This document shows positions 35,801 through 50,074 of a DNA stretch of 64,000 bases, one piece after another. The notes below the pieces were generated by a model that was not told where the DNA came from, made no database searches, and saw nothing but the letters and a program-made list of their open reading frames with translations. Position 1 is the stretch's first letter. Each line of letters opens with the position of its first letter. Location: assembly GCA_947044365.1 (NCBI GenBank), contig OX345649.1:2226430-2290429 (forward strand). The letters run 5' to 3'. A program made the position numbers and the translations under genes. Source of the DNA: Petrosia ficiformis. Taxonomy: Eukaryota; Porifera; Demospongiae; Haplosclerida; Petrosiidae.

Positions 35801-38800
35801 GTCCTGGGATCTCTTATACACGTATGGATACTACAAAAGTTAAGAAACGTATACCTGGTCATTGTGAACTGTAGATGACTGAATCACCATTTCCTCTTCT
35901 AAACTCACAATCTACATGAATAAAAATTATATCCCTTTGACAGTGTATTTCACAGTCACAGGCACACAGTAACACAGAAACACATTACCTTTTCTTTAGC
36001 ATCTTGCAGCTCTCTTTCTCTTAATTCTAATCTTTCTTCTACAACTTCAAGTTCTTGCTGAACTACACCAGACTCAATTGCACTCTCTTGAGTTAGTGCA
36101 TCATGACTATGTATTAACATGAACAGTAATCATCAAATATAAACATTTTTTTTAGTATTGCACCTATGCAGCAATTTGCCTATATGCCTATATTTCATAA
36201 TCCAAATTGCCTATATGCAGATCCGATCTGATATTGTCTGTGTGAAATATATATAGTTGTTTACAACTGTTCACACATGGTACAGTGTTAATTATTCTAT
36301 TGTTCGTGTGCTCTACATTCACCACAAAGTACATGTACATGTAGTTACAGGCATATTCAGCCTTGGTTGCACATACACTGTATCTTCAGATTGTACTTGT
36401 GCAGTTTGACAATATTGTGTCTACAAAGCCTGAAAAATATTGTCTAAGCTGTATAGGCAATGTATAGGCAGTGCAGTTGCCTATACCGATACTCTGCCTA
36501 TATCTTCAATATAGGCGCCTATTCAGATCCCTATTCTAGTATAGGTGCAACTCTAATTTTTTTTCCTACTACTCTAGTGACAATTTTAACATATATATAG
36601 TTATGTGCTCTACTTGATGCAATATCAGAAACATTAGTTCATAAAGTTGACAAGACAATTAGCTAACACGACATACACATGCACACTATACATGTAATAA
36701 GTATATATAATTATATATATATGTATGTAAAACTACATTCATTTATTTCATTCACACACATATTTACACACACATAATTATATTTGAGTTGTGAATGATT
36801 ACAATGTCGGTCAACTATTGGCTAATTACTACCATACTGATACCAGTTTTTGCACGACAGCTTAGATCTAATGCATTGCAGCATATGGCAAAAAGATGAA
36901 AGTGCAATAAATGTATGTACATGTACTGATAAAAAATGAATAATTAATTTTATTTCAGTAATTAAATAGTTTAAATAATTAACTAGCCAGTATCCAATAT
37001 TGGCTTTCCAATAACTGGTTTAGAAAAACATTATCAGGTTCACACTGTAATACACATACTGTAACATACATGTATGTAATTAGAATGGTGGTGTCTTAAG
37101 AAATTGAAGGAACTGAGATACTACACTTAAGAGAGATATTTACGCCAATAATATGGAATAGCAGGGAAGTATGTGATGTTAGTCAAGAGGAACTTTAAGT
37201 TGTACTAAGTTACTAACACATATGTTCAGTACAATCAAGGAAGAAAAGCAAAGAAAGGCTATCATTACAATGAGAAAATCACAAGAGACATCTGCAGAGG
37301 AGGTACATGACATAAACATAGAGGTTATAAGTTGTTTCTTGTTTGTTTTGCTAACCTTTTTGTTTGGAAATAGCAATTTTTAGTAAAACAAATGATGATC
37401 TACAATACAAATTTACAGGAACATTTATCACTGCATTCCTGTCATGATTCTATGCTAAAGAGAATGGTGGTGTATAAGCTAAGGAGTAAGGCTTTGGATT
37501 TGAAAGTCTTGGTTGCTGAGTTTGCCAAGTTCATTCACAACATATTCTTTATCAAAAGAAAACCAGATAATTCCACTGAAAGGTATGGTAGGAAATTAAT
37601 TATACATTTTTGTGTCATGCTTCCTCTGGTTCATCTGAATATAGAAATACTACATATTATAATTATTAGTAATTTTTGAATGCTTAATTTACTGTGTTTC
37701 GTGATTACATTAGCCAACCCAAGGGCTTGAAGCCATAGTAGGATGTTACTATGCATCTGGTGGAACTAATCATCCTTATGCAACTCTAATGATGAATCTA
37801 TTCTGCCCTCTGAAGAAAACATTGCTCTCAGTCTTTACTCATCATGCATGTTTGAAGGATATCGGAGCTTGGGTTCATACCAGTGACGACTGTCATCTGA
37901 TTATGTAAATTACATACAAAACAAACTGTGCATACTATCAGATAACATATACACAGCAACAATTCACCTTTTAGTAACTTCTTCTAGTTGATATTGTAAC
38001 TCTTGAATAAAATTCTGAGCTTTAGTCAAACTCTCTCCAAGATTATCTACCTCCTTTAGCTTTTCATCTAATTTATCAGACAATCTTTGTGCTTGTTGAA
38101 GAGCAGAATCTCTCTCCTCATTAGCATGATCCAATCTTTCACGGAGTTCTGAACAGGTAGCCTCTGCTAGCTCACTGCATGAAGTAAAAAAAGTTGACAG
38201 CATCTATGACTAGACTCTATTCAAAAGATAAACTGAATTTGGTATTTACCAGTTTAATTTTTTAAATAATATAGTAGCAACATCACTGATCTGGTTTGAA
38301 TTCAGATTACTTTTCAAAGAATAATTAAAACCGTTCAGACTGGCAAATTCTATTCCTTTTTTGGGACAAGGTGGCAGCAAAGTAATAGTATGGACTTGCC
38401 AGATACTGATATTGTAAATTAATTTTTGCTAGCAAGTAGAAGAGTAAAGTAATATATGGTTTTGAGTTCCTTTGTATTTTTAATAATGACCTATTATACA
38501 TGCAGCAAAGGCAAAGAAACAATTTTGGGAGTGGGGCCAACTGCTATCAATAAAGGCTTTTAAAAACTACAAATGGCTTCATAATTTTAACTACTGATTT
38601 ATTGCTGCTTACACTTTCTGTTCATTTAGAAGTTTTTGATTTTCAAGGTGCTCATTGAGTATATTGGATTCTCTTCTTAGTCTTTCCACTTCAAGTTGAG
38701 TGTTCTCAAGCTAATAAAAACATCCAGATAATTATCTATATAACTATAATTTATAATTATGTGCATCACTGTATGTAAGATTCCTTACTACAACAAAATA

Positions 38801-39584
38801 GATTTATACCAACAGCTTTGACATGCAAGCACATACACACGTATGTATATATATGTAAGTATAAAGAAAACATGATTACACACCTCACTCTTAGTGACAT
38901 CTAATTTTGAGCTAAAATCTTCTAAACGTCCTTGAGCCTCTTGTTTCTGTTCCAATAATTCTGATAACTTTTGCTGCAAATCATCACGCTCGCCACTAAT
39001 CTATAGAATAACGATATAATTATATATTGTCTCCAAAATAAATAATTTCTGATATAGTACCTATTAGCATACTATATATATTACATATATCAGACTTGGG
39101 TCAAATACATTAGATATTTGTATTTAGTCGTATTTAAATACATTTTAAAGTACTTGCATTTGTTTTTGTATTTTGAAGTTTGACAACATCAAGTACAGTG
39201 TATTTGTATTTGTAATTAATAACATCACAAAAGTATTTCAAATACAGCTAAATACTTCTGAAATACCTTTCATTTAATGCAAGCAATAACAAATTAAGCA
39301 AAAGCAAGTTTATCATCCCTTCCTCTAAGTACAGTTAATCAGTTATCACTTCAAATGTGCCCCACGTGCTGATTATGTGTCACTGCATGTAGCGTCTGCA
39401 TCACTAAATACGATATCTTAGACGTATGAATGGGAAGTATTTGTATATAATTTCAGTATTTGTAACTATATTTCAAATACAATATTGTAAACAGTATTTG
39501 TATTTGTGTTTATATTTGTTTTTTTTTTCAGAGTATTTGTAATTGTATTTGTAATTGAATACTTTGCAATGTATTTGACCCAAG

Positions 39585-39621
<37 letters not shown>

Positions 39622-42600
39622 TAGTATGTATGGTGGTGATATCATCCCTTTGATGTGGTGAGTCCTATATATTGTATATAGACATTCCATGTGCACACTA
39701 TGCAGGAGATGTCATAATCATACAATATATTGTATATAGTATGCTAATAGGTCTTACATACTGAATATAGGACCCTTGCTATATCACATCCTCAGACACA
39801 AGCTCAAGTTTTATATTTTGTATATAGGACCTATTAGCATACTATATATATTACATGTGGTCCTCACATATAAGAAGTTACATTGTCTGATGGTAGAGTA
39901 TTGCGACGACACATAGATCACCTACGTATTAGAACCAGTGAGCACTTAGAAAAACCACTGGAAGATTTCTATATTGAGGCATCACCTCGTATTAGTCAAC
40001 CTCCAGTTCCAGTGGCACCTAGACGCTCAGTTCGTGATCGCCACAAGCCAAATTGGTATACCCCTGTTTCAAATTAAGTGTGGAGGAAATGTAGTAATCA
40101 GGCTGAACATCTTAGTGTTAATTCTGTAATAGGTTTTTGGTTAATTAATTGTGTACTTTGTATTATAGGCCTGTTTTTAAGGTGTTTATTGATAGTCCTT
40201 TTGGCTGGTCTTTTTGTTAGGATTTGTATGTATCTTTATGTTGTATCTAGATGTATTCTTATTAGATGGAGGCCTGCTCCTTGTTTTGTTCCTTATTTAA
40301 GTTCCTTGTTGTGTTGTGAGTTCAGATAAATAAATGGTTTAGTCAAGAAACTCAGTCTTTCAAAACACCCCTTAGTTACGACATAACCACAGCATGAATA
40401 ATTTCTTTTGATGTTGATAGTCAAATAATGAGGGATTTATTCAGTATAAATCCCGGTTATAGAAAAAGTCCAAGTATAAATGCCTAGTTTGTTGTGTGAA
40501 ACTACAGAGAAGTCGTAGACAACCTAATTATTGTGCAGACAATATTTGGCGATAATTCGGCTATGAATATGGTATAAATATGATTTAAATCAGAGTTTTC
40601 TATTATAAGCTTATATGGCACATCATTGCCCCAAAGAGCTTCTTATTTAGCACTGCACAGTTCTCCCTTTAGGCCAGATGGCACAGTTAATTATGATTAT
40701 ATTGTCACTAACAGCATTAAATCTTTATTACTTGGCCCAAGCTGTCTCCCAATGGCACACACACTAATCATTGTTGAGCCAATTTGGCCCATGCTTTAAA
40801 AAATATCAAAAACACTGGCATGTATATCAGACTTGGTGTGAAATACTTTAGTATTTGTATTTAATTGTATTTAATACATTTTAAAGGTACTTGTATTTGT
40901 AATTGAAATGCTCTTTTCAAAAATTTAATTATAAGGAGTAAAATACAAAAATATTGACTCTCATAAACTCAGCATCTTCTTCACTGGTAGAAGAAATTTT
41001 TAGCATCGCTGGTAAAGTTTTTCGTCCAGAAATATGTCGATTAACTGACGGTATGTTTGAAACATTAAACTTTATCAATAGCTTTGTTTATTTTTTAATA
41101 AAGAGAAGGAAATAATTGTTGAGATGTGTATGCATGCAAGACAGTAATTAAAGAGTGAAAGTATTTACAGTTGAACTTGAAATACAAAAAAAGTATCTGT
41201 AATTGTATTTTAAATACATTTAAGAAAATTGTATTTGTATTTGTATTTAGCTCTCAACTGAGTATTTGTATCTGTATTTGAAATACTCTGATGTGCATTT
41301 GACCCCAAGTCACAATATATAATATTATCTTGGGCAATGAAGTGTGATTACCATAAATAAATACGAAGTGTATATGTTTATGAAGAAGGCCAGCTATATG
41401 TATATTTGTATTTCTATGGGCAAAATGAGTATACATTGTAGTTTGTGAGTTAACCAAAAATCTGGTAGCTGGGCAATAGTACCGATAGTAACACTATCGC
41501 GATATCATAATCGCTATCGTGTAATGATAGTAGCGTATAGAGCTATTGATATTAGTCACTTGGTTTAATTGAGCATGCGCTGTAAAAACACCACATGTTT
41601 ATTTAAGCACACGCTACATAATCAACACCTACGAACTTTGTAAACCACAGTTATGACAACAAATGTTGAGCTCCTCCCCGTTAGAAGGAAGAAAAAGTGC
41701 AGTGTGGAAACATTTTGGTTTCCCATCCAAATTAGACAAGAAAAAAAGGCATGAGGTTCATTGCAGGTTGTGCCTCAGAGCAATAAAGTATTGTGGCAAT
41801 ACTAGTAACCTTCGATTCCACTTGAAAGAACACCACAGAAGTGTCTTTCTGTCACTACCTACTGATGACAAGGTCAGTAAGCCAGAGAAAAAGGATGTCA
41901 ATCTCTAGCTCCTGTCTGCTAGTCAAGATAATCCTCACGCTTCACCCAGATGGAACAAATTAACAGATTCAGTCAGTTATTGTTATTTCATTAGCAAAGA
42001 TATGCAACCTCTTGACACCATTGATGATCGTGGGTTTAGTCACCTTCTCATACACATTTCAACCTCGTTACCAGCCACCTAGAAGGAAGACTATAACTAC
42101 AAAGTACTTGCCACAGATGTTTGAGGGTAAAAAGGCAAACATTAAACGTCTTCTTGAAGGTTCAAAAAACTTTGCTCTGACCAGTGACATCTGGACATCC
42201 AGAGCCAATCATGCATATACTAGAGTCACCATCTATTATATCAATGACCATTTTGAACTGGAGCACTACCTACTGGAAACAAAAGAATTTCCAGATTCTC
42301 ACATGGCTGATGATATTGCAGATGAATTGCAAGAGATTCTGAAGGATTGGAGTCTTCATGATGATAATGTAACTGTGATTACAACAGATAATGGGAAAAA
42401 CATATCTGCTGCAGTCAGAGTATTAGGGTGGAAACATCTTCCTTGTTTTTCACATACTCTTCAATTAGGTGTGGAGAAGGTACTAAAGCTACCTCAGATC
42501 ATCAAAGCAATAGCTTGGTGCAAGAGAATTGCAACACATTTCAATCATTCTAGTAAGTCTTCTTACCTCTTGAAGGAAAAACAGAGGAACCAGGGCCATA

Positions 42601-45600
42601 AGGAGCATTCCATACTTTGGGATGTTGCCACTCGTTGGAACTCTGCTTTCTACATGGTTTCTCGCATCCTAGAACAACAACAACCACTCTGCGCAACACT
42701 TTTGGAGCAACATAAAGCTGAGCTTATGCCAACTGACCTAGACTTCAGGACTCTGGAAGAATTTGTCTCCGTTATGAAGCCGTTAGTTGATATTATGGAA
42801 GCCATTGGGTCTGAAAGTGGAAAAAAATATCAACACTTCGACCAATATTATGTAAGCTTATGGACTCTCATCTTGTGGATGCAAGTGATGATACTCAACT
42901 TACCAAGTTAATGAAGATGGTTATGTTGCAGGACCTACAAGGAAGATATACAGGAGAAACCCTTCAGTTACTTACAAAGGCTTCTCTTTCGGATCCTAGT
43001 TTTAAAGGTCTCAAGTTCCGTTCTCAAGATGACCGTAAGATGGCACATAGATTCAGTATGTAATGTTGAAAACAATCCATTGGAAGAACCACTACCAAAG
43101 AGACCAAAGGGTGAACACAAGATCTTAGAGTTTATAGGTGATATAGTTGAAAGCAACTCAGAGTCTGATAGTACCATACCTTTAGAAGAAAAGCTTGAGA
43201 CAGAAGTATCTAGGTATATTGGTGATGAACAGACAAACCAGCCACCAATGGAGTAGTGGTGGGGAAAAAATCAGTGAAGATACCCTCTGCTTTCTGAACT
43301 TGCAGCAATATACCTTGCCATTCCTGCAACATCTGTACCCTGCGAACGGGTTTTCAGTATTGCAGGGCATGTAGTGAATGAGAAACGAGCATGTCTCCTT
43401 CCTAGTAATGTAAATATGCTAGTTTTCCTAGCAGAAAATTTAGCATAAGTATATATATAGTTATTATTTACTTCCTTGGACAATATACTAATACATGAAT
43501 CATGATCATCATTATTGTGTTATTTATATCATCAACAATTACAAAAGCTCAATGAAATGCTTACACTAATCACAATTAAAGACCGTGATATCGCGATAGT
43601 TTCATCGCAATAGGGGAACAGACAAATATCGTGATAGTGATAGTATCATAGTAGCACTATCGCCCAGCTCTGTCACTAACTACCATGTGTTCTGTCTGAT
43701 CCTTGTATAATTTCCCATCTATTGGTAGCTCAATTGAAGTCAGTTGTCCAGAGATTTTGTTCATACACACTGACAGAGAGACAGAATATCAGATTACAGT
43801 AACCCTCTATTCTGTCTACGTAGGCAAGGGTTAATGACTAGGCATGTATGATGACAAAATAAAGACAGAGACACATGTGCAGAAAAATCCGGACCAGCTG
43901 GGGTTCGAAGAATCAGAAGGTCAAGCTGGTCCAGATCTCAAAACTTAAACAGTTATGTCCTAAATTTAGCGAGAATACTAACTTACTAAGTGACTATTTA
44001 TTAAATTCAGTGCCTTTTGGGTTTATCAGAACATAAACACTTACTAACCTGTTCTAAAAGTATTGTAGTATCCCTGAGTTCAGCTCTAGCTTGGTCTCTT
44101 TCTTGGAGTAATTCAATTTTATGTGTAGCAAGTTCTGTTTGTTCAGTAGAAACAGTGGCTGACGTTTTCATGAGACTTTCACACTGTTTTAATGCCTGGT
44201 CTCTTTCAGATGATATTTGTTCTTGAACATAGACTAATTGCTGACGTTCAGAAGTCATTCGATCAATATCTCTCTGTAGATTTCTAAAGAACAATACTTG
44301 AGTTAATACAATCCTATAACCCATTCAGTACATTTCTTGACATAAATGTACAAATACATAATCATAAAAAATTTCCGAAGTGTTGGACTAAACTGTTGAA
44401 TCTGTTTAAATTCAGTGTGAAATGGCACAGAAAAAAAACAACTAAATCCTATGGTCCATATAGGTTCTGGTAAAGCTTTAGCAAGATGTCTCACCTGCTC
44501 TGCTCATCCACATTCTCTAATTCTTTAAATTTATCTTCCAATAGGGCTTCTTGTTGAGCACATAAGTCTAGTGTTTCTTGAAGTTGTTGACGACTAGTAT
44601 CCAAATCAGATTGAAGATTCTTTGCAGCCAACTCTGTAGACTTGAAGTCTGACTGTAATTAAAGTAAGATGCATACACAGTGTTCTGGTTGAGGTACTTA
44701 TAGTAATAGTTTCTATGACTCTAGCAAGTATCTGTGACATGTAAAATATAAATTACAATGCGTATATTACAGTACCATAAAGGGAAACTATTATATACTC
44801 TTCTATGTTTTATAAAATAAATAACTTTACAAAAACATGTGACATACCTCAGCAGACTGTAATTCATGTCTTGCTTTTTCTATTTCATTTTTTAATAATT
44901 CATTATCTTTCTCTAGCTCTTGGATGTGTCTGTTTAATTAAAAACAAATCAAATCATTACGGTAAAAAAAACATTGACAGTTGACATACATGACTTTGTT
45001 GTTGAGTTCTTCCGTGAGTTTGTATACATGATCAGAATCTTCTTCAGTTGTTTGATTAGAGTAGATTTTAATTTGTTGTTTAGTCGAGTGTAGTTCCTCC
45101 TTCATAACTAGAAGAAATACAAAAACAAATTAAACGTGCCTTGGGGATGTAGCTCAGCGGTAGAGCGTCCGCTTTGCATGCGGAAGGCCCGGGGATCGAT
45201 CCCCCGCATCTCCAGTTAACTTTTTTTTTTTCCTATAAATATATATATATACATACCGTTAAACAAGGCATTCTTTTCTTTTTCTTCAAAAAGTTCTTGT
45301 TTTAATAACTTCAATTCACCATTGTCCTTTGTTGTTACTTGCTCCAGTTGGTCACCACTAATAACACTAAGTTCTTCCAAACGAAAATTCAAGTCATCAA
45401 CTTGTCTGTACAGGGACACAGTTTACATGTATTTGTTATGTAGCACATTTATTGTGTGTTGTCCATGTATATGTTATAGGTTATACATCGATATAAAGGT
45501 TTGTACTTCACATCAAGTCTTAAAGCACACATAATTTCAATAATCTACTATGGACTGTGAATTTTTAGTAACTGATCAACAGTTTAATCGCTAATGACAG

Positions 45601-48600
45601 AAAGAACTCCTACTACTAAGCATTTCGCAGACTTTTGGCTCTTCTTCCAACAAAAAGGTGTGGCTCTTCCAGCAGCAGTCATATTCTATATTTTTATCTA
45701 TAATTATATGCATGTAAGTTATATATTCTATAATAGAGCACATGCAGATTATACATGAGTTGAATTTGCTATTTTGCCTTGTAAGGTGTGACTAATAAAT
45801 ACATGAAAAAAAAACGAATCCTGAAGAAATTCATTACTTCTAACAAACCTTTGCAAGTCAGTGACTTGTTCTGAAAGTTTCATTTTATCTTGTTCAGATT
45901 GATCTAAACTAGACTGCAGAGTTGCAATCTGGTGGTCTTTTTCAAACATAATGTGCGAAAGATTATCACCACTCATTCTTGTAACAGGGGTAGTAGGAGA
46001 AGGACCTCTTGGAAGCTCAGTGTCAATCTACATGTAAACTTGTAAATGAATTCAGACTGTACTAATTTTATAAGTAATACATGTAGATAAGTATATATGA
46101 TTACATTTTTGAAAACATTAAATACATACATTCAATATTGTATGATACATACCACTGGCCGTTGGTGAATTTGTTTAATACGTCCCAAGGATGAAAGACT
46201 GGATACTGATGAGACAGAGGAACCACTGACTTTACGACCGGCATAACCAGTGTGAGTAGTATGAGGAGGAGAGAACATTGATGATTGATCTTCTAAATGA
46301 TGAAAATAATTAGGAATATATACAAACAGGATCTTCATTTAAAAAAACATAAAGTCATGACTTTGTAAATTATATAATAAGTTTTACAACAGAAATATAA
46401 TATAGTATTCATTTATATACACAGACGAGGGATAAATTACCTTTATCGTTTACACCAGCTTTCTCTACTTTTGGTAGTGGAGCAAACAGTCCATGCAGTG
46501 GGTCACATTGAAAATATCTACCAAAGTAAGAGATATAATTATACTATAATGATAAGAAATATCTTTACAATACAGTTGATGAAAAAAAGGGTAAGTAGTA
46601 AAATAATAAAATAATTATTTACATGCAGGTATATGTGAAACCATTAAGAAATTATTGTGCACTAATTTATTTCCTGAAGGTACAACTTTTTCACTATGTA
46701 TGAATATATAGCATGGCAGCATGAAGACATCAAACTAATACAGCTGCAAAAATTGTAAAAAAAAACTCTCCAAAGGCTAAACATAAAGATAATATCAATT
46801 ACCAAAAGACAATAATACAAATCCTTTTTTCCATAGTTGTATTTACTACATCAAAAGCACATCAATGAAAACAAGATATATTGAGGAAAAAAGTATCTCT
46901 ATAATTGCTTTATGATGACTATGTATCAATCATTGCTGAGTGGTAGTGTCTCTACCTTTCTGGGTACTCGAAATCTGGGGCTTGAAGAAGTGTAAAAAAA
47001 GAATTGACCGAGCCCCCTGGAATGACGCAACTTCCGTAACTATGTATACAACGCATACTTGCACAAGTGACACAAACATATATATGTTTGTGTCACTTGC
47101 ACGTAAAAGATATATATATTTCGAACTCACGGGAAAGCAATTAGAGGGATGGCTATAAAAATAAAAGGTAGGAGCATGCAACTTCCACGTAAATAATTGC
47201 AAACCAAAATATTGATATAGCGATAATATCGATATTTATGCAAAATTGTGACTAGCGATATTGATTTATTCCAAATCGATAACAGCATGCACATGCGTAT
47301 TTCAATTTTACACTTTGCAGTTTTCTTAGTAAGCCACAAGAGTTTTTTTTGATATGGCTGATAGTCGTGATAGTGAGTGTTCCCTTTTTTCTGGCAGTGA
47401 TTTGGTCCCTCTGTCTGGTGCAGAGCAAAGTGTGGAAGTACACAACCGTCTCTTACCTCAAAATCTTGATTATCTGGTTTTTTTTTACATAATAACTTGT
47501 AATTTCTATGTTATTTATGATTGAATGATTTCGTATGATATACAACATACACCAGTATTTCTGCAATCTACAAAAAACTTTCACACCATTCAGAAAAAAA
47601 ACAATGGAAACAAGAATAATAAAACATTTCCAATAAAAATGAAAGAAGATGTAGGGATGTCAAAACCCAAAAAGCATGCGAACAAGGTTAGGTGGCTAAC
47701 ATAGGACAACAAACCACTTACATAAGTACTTACACTACTATAGTCTCGCGAACCGGCCTCCTCCCCTTTTTGAGATCGGACGGCGGGGAGGGAGTCTGGT
47801 CAATCGAGTTGACTTTTCTCTCCCAGCTAAGGCATTTGGGCACAGGTGTTGGTATGATAATTACACCACATGTATATATCGTTATTATTATTTATTCTAT
47901 ATACATCTGTGTTAAAAAGTAAGATAGCTAATGAACAAATGATACATAATTTCACTAAGAATTGTGTTTATTTTGAAGACGAGGCAGAAAGAAGCTGTAT
48001 CTTGCCTACAGACCAGATTTGGGAAGTCTCTTAATTCCCCCAAATTTATGATCGTTTTTGAAATCCTCCAGGAATGCCATATGTAGTTTTAAAAGGACGA
48101 AAGAGTAACAATAACAGTTTAAAAAACAGTGGATTTTCACTCTAGTGAGTAATAACGATATTCACAGTTTACATGTGGTCTAATTTTCATACTGACACCT
48201 GCAGCCAAATTCCTTAACTCGGACAGAAAAGTCAACTCCCCGCCGTCCGGTGTAAAAAAGGGGAGGAGTCTCGCTCGTGAGACTAACACCACTATAAAGC
48301 AAAATACAAAGAGCTGGACTTATGTAGGAAGTGGTTTGTTTAATTTTGGGTCCTATGTTAGCCACCTAACCTTGTTAGCATGCTTCATGTGTTTTGACAT
48401 CTCTACATACGTATTCTTTCAATTTCATTGAAATGTTTTTTCATTATTCTTGTATTAAATATTAACACCAAATTTAACAGTGGGTAATTGAAATGCTGAG
48501 CAAATTAAATAGCGGTAAGGTGATGGCTATGCAATTACACAAGTGCAGTAGTGACATTCCTGCGTCTTCTCAACCATACATATTATGTAACAAATTTAAT

Positions 48601-50022
48601 ATACATGTAAATGTATTGTCAATACTCAATAAGTAAAATTTATTGTCAACACTAAAAGATTGTATGAGATAGACATAATTATACATGTAACATGTACACT
48701 ATTATCAACCCATGCTGCGGTAGGCAAGGGGTTACAATAATTTGTCTGAACCTTTGTGTGCTACCAACAATTCAGAAGTACATGTACTGGTAAGCTAAAC
48801 AAGGTACTGTCAGCTTTCAGGCAAGACAAAAAGAAGCAAGCACATTGCATTCTGCACAAGACCATCTTGCCTAAACAATATAAACGACACCTCTACACAA
48901 ATAGAACTCCACCTTTAATTCACAGTGCATACATTATTTCCGTTAGTAATGCAATATAAATCATAAATGAAATAGTTATTTGTTTCCCCTATTTGGTGCA
49001 TGTTGTTTTGTTTGATGGTGGAGAGAAGAAAGAGGTCTTGCTTAACATGTCGTTCATTAGCATAATCCGGATTTGTTAATTCATTTGCTGTGTTTATATA
49101 AAACCTCACATAATAAATACCATGATCAATCTAACAAAGCCAATTATAATAACCTACAAGTGCTTGGAATGTTGAGTAGACAACAGAAACATTACTATAA
49201 AATAACAAATATGGCTTAAATCAATAAACTGTGATTTGATCACAATACATCACATTCAGGATTGCTGGCATATATATATATATATATATGTCCCGATACG
49301 GTGAAACATCAAAGTAAATCACAGGGATATATACATGATATAGCACTGCGGTCAGCAGATATAGCCCTGCGGTCAGATATAGCACCTGCCATCGAAACAG
49401 ACTACAAGAAAACAACGCTTACCTTCTTCAAAGTGCCGACAAAAAGGTAGGAGAAGCATCAGACATCAACAAAGGTTTTGTTTTTCGTGACATATATTGG
49501 TTATATCCCGCTACTCGTGCAATATCAGATATATAATCACCTTGCCCTCGGGCTCGGTGATTATATATCTGATATAGCACTCGTACCGGTATATAACCTA
49601 TACATAAATCCCGATACGGCAAAACATCAAAGTAAACCACAGGTTTATAAATCACATATAGCATCTTGTGGTCAGATATAAAACCTGCCGTCGAAACAGA
49701 CTACAAAAAAACTCCTATGGCCCTTGTGCTCAGTGATTATAAATCTGATATAGCACAAGTAGGCGTGTTATAACGTATACATATATATATATATATATAA
49801 TAGTCTCACAAATACACCACGTTATATAATATAATTATACTTTCATATTATGAATATATTCCTGGAAAGGAAAAACTACTGTAGCTCTGTTTATCTTCTT
49901 GTAATGTTTCTTCTTGAACCAGGTGAATGTCGCAATGTTGTCGTTTGTGTCAATGGTAGGCTTTATATCTCATTTCTAAAACCTGTTGTTACTTTGGAGT
50001 TTGCCATAACAATATATATATA

Positions 50023-50074
<52 letters not shown>

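Noticed and set aside
37179..37679. ORFs of 65 and 95 codons in CLIP intron 12
   Set aside because: No motif, no splice sites fitting the CLIP phase, and a composition like the surrounding intron.
41466..43672. 8-bp target duplication for hAT-3
   Set aside because: Several alignments of the ends were tried (41466 or 41467 with 43668-43672) and no matching 8-mers were found.
48756..48959. 67-codon plus-strand ORF in CLIP intron 1
   Set aside because: No recognisable motif and no splice or promoter context.
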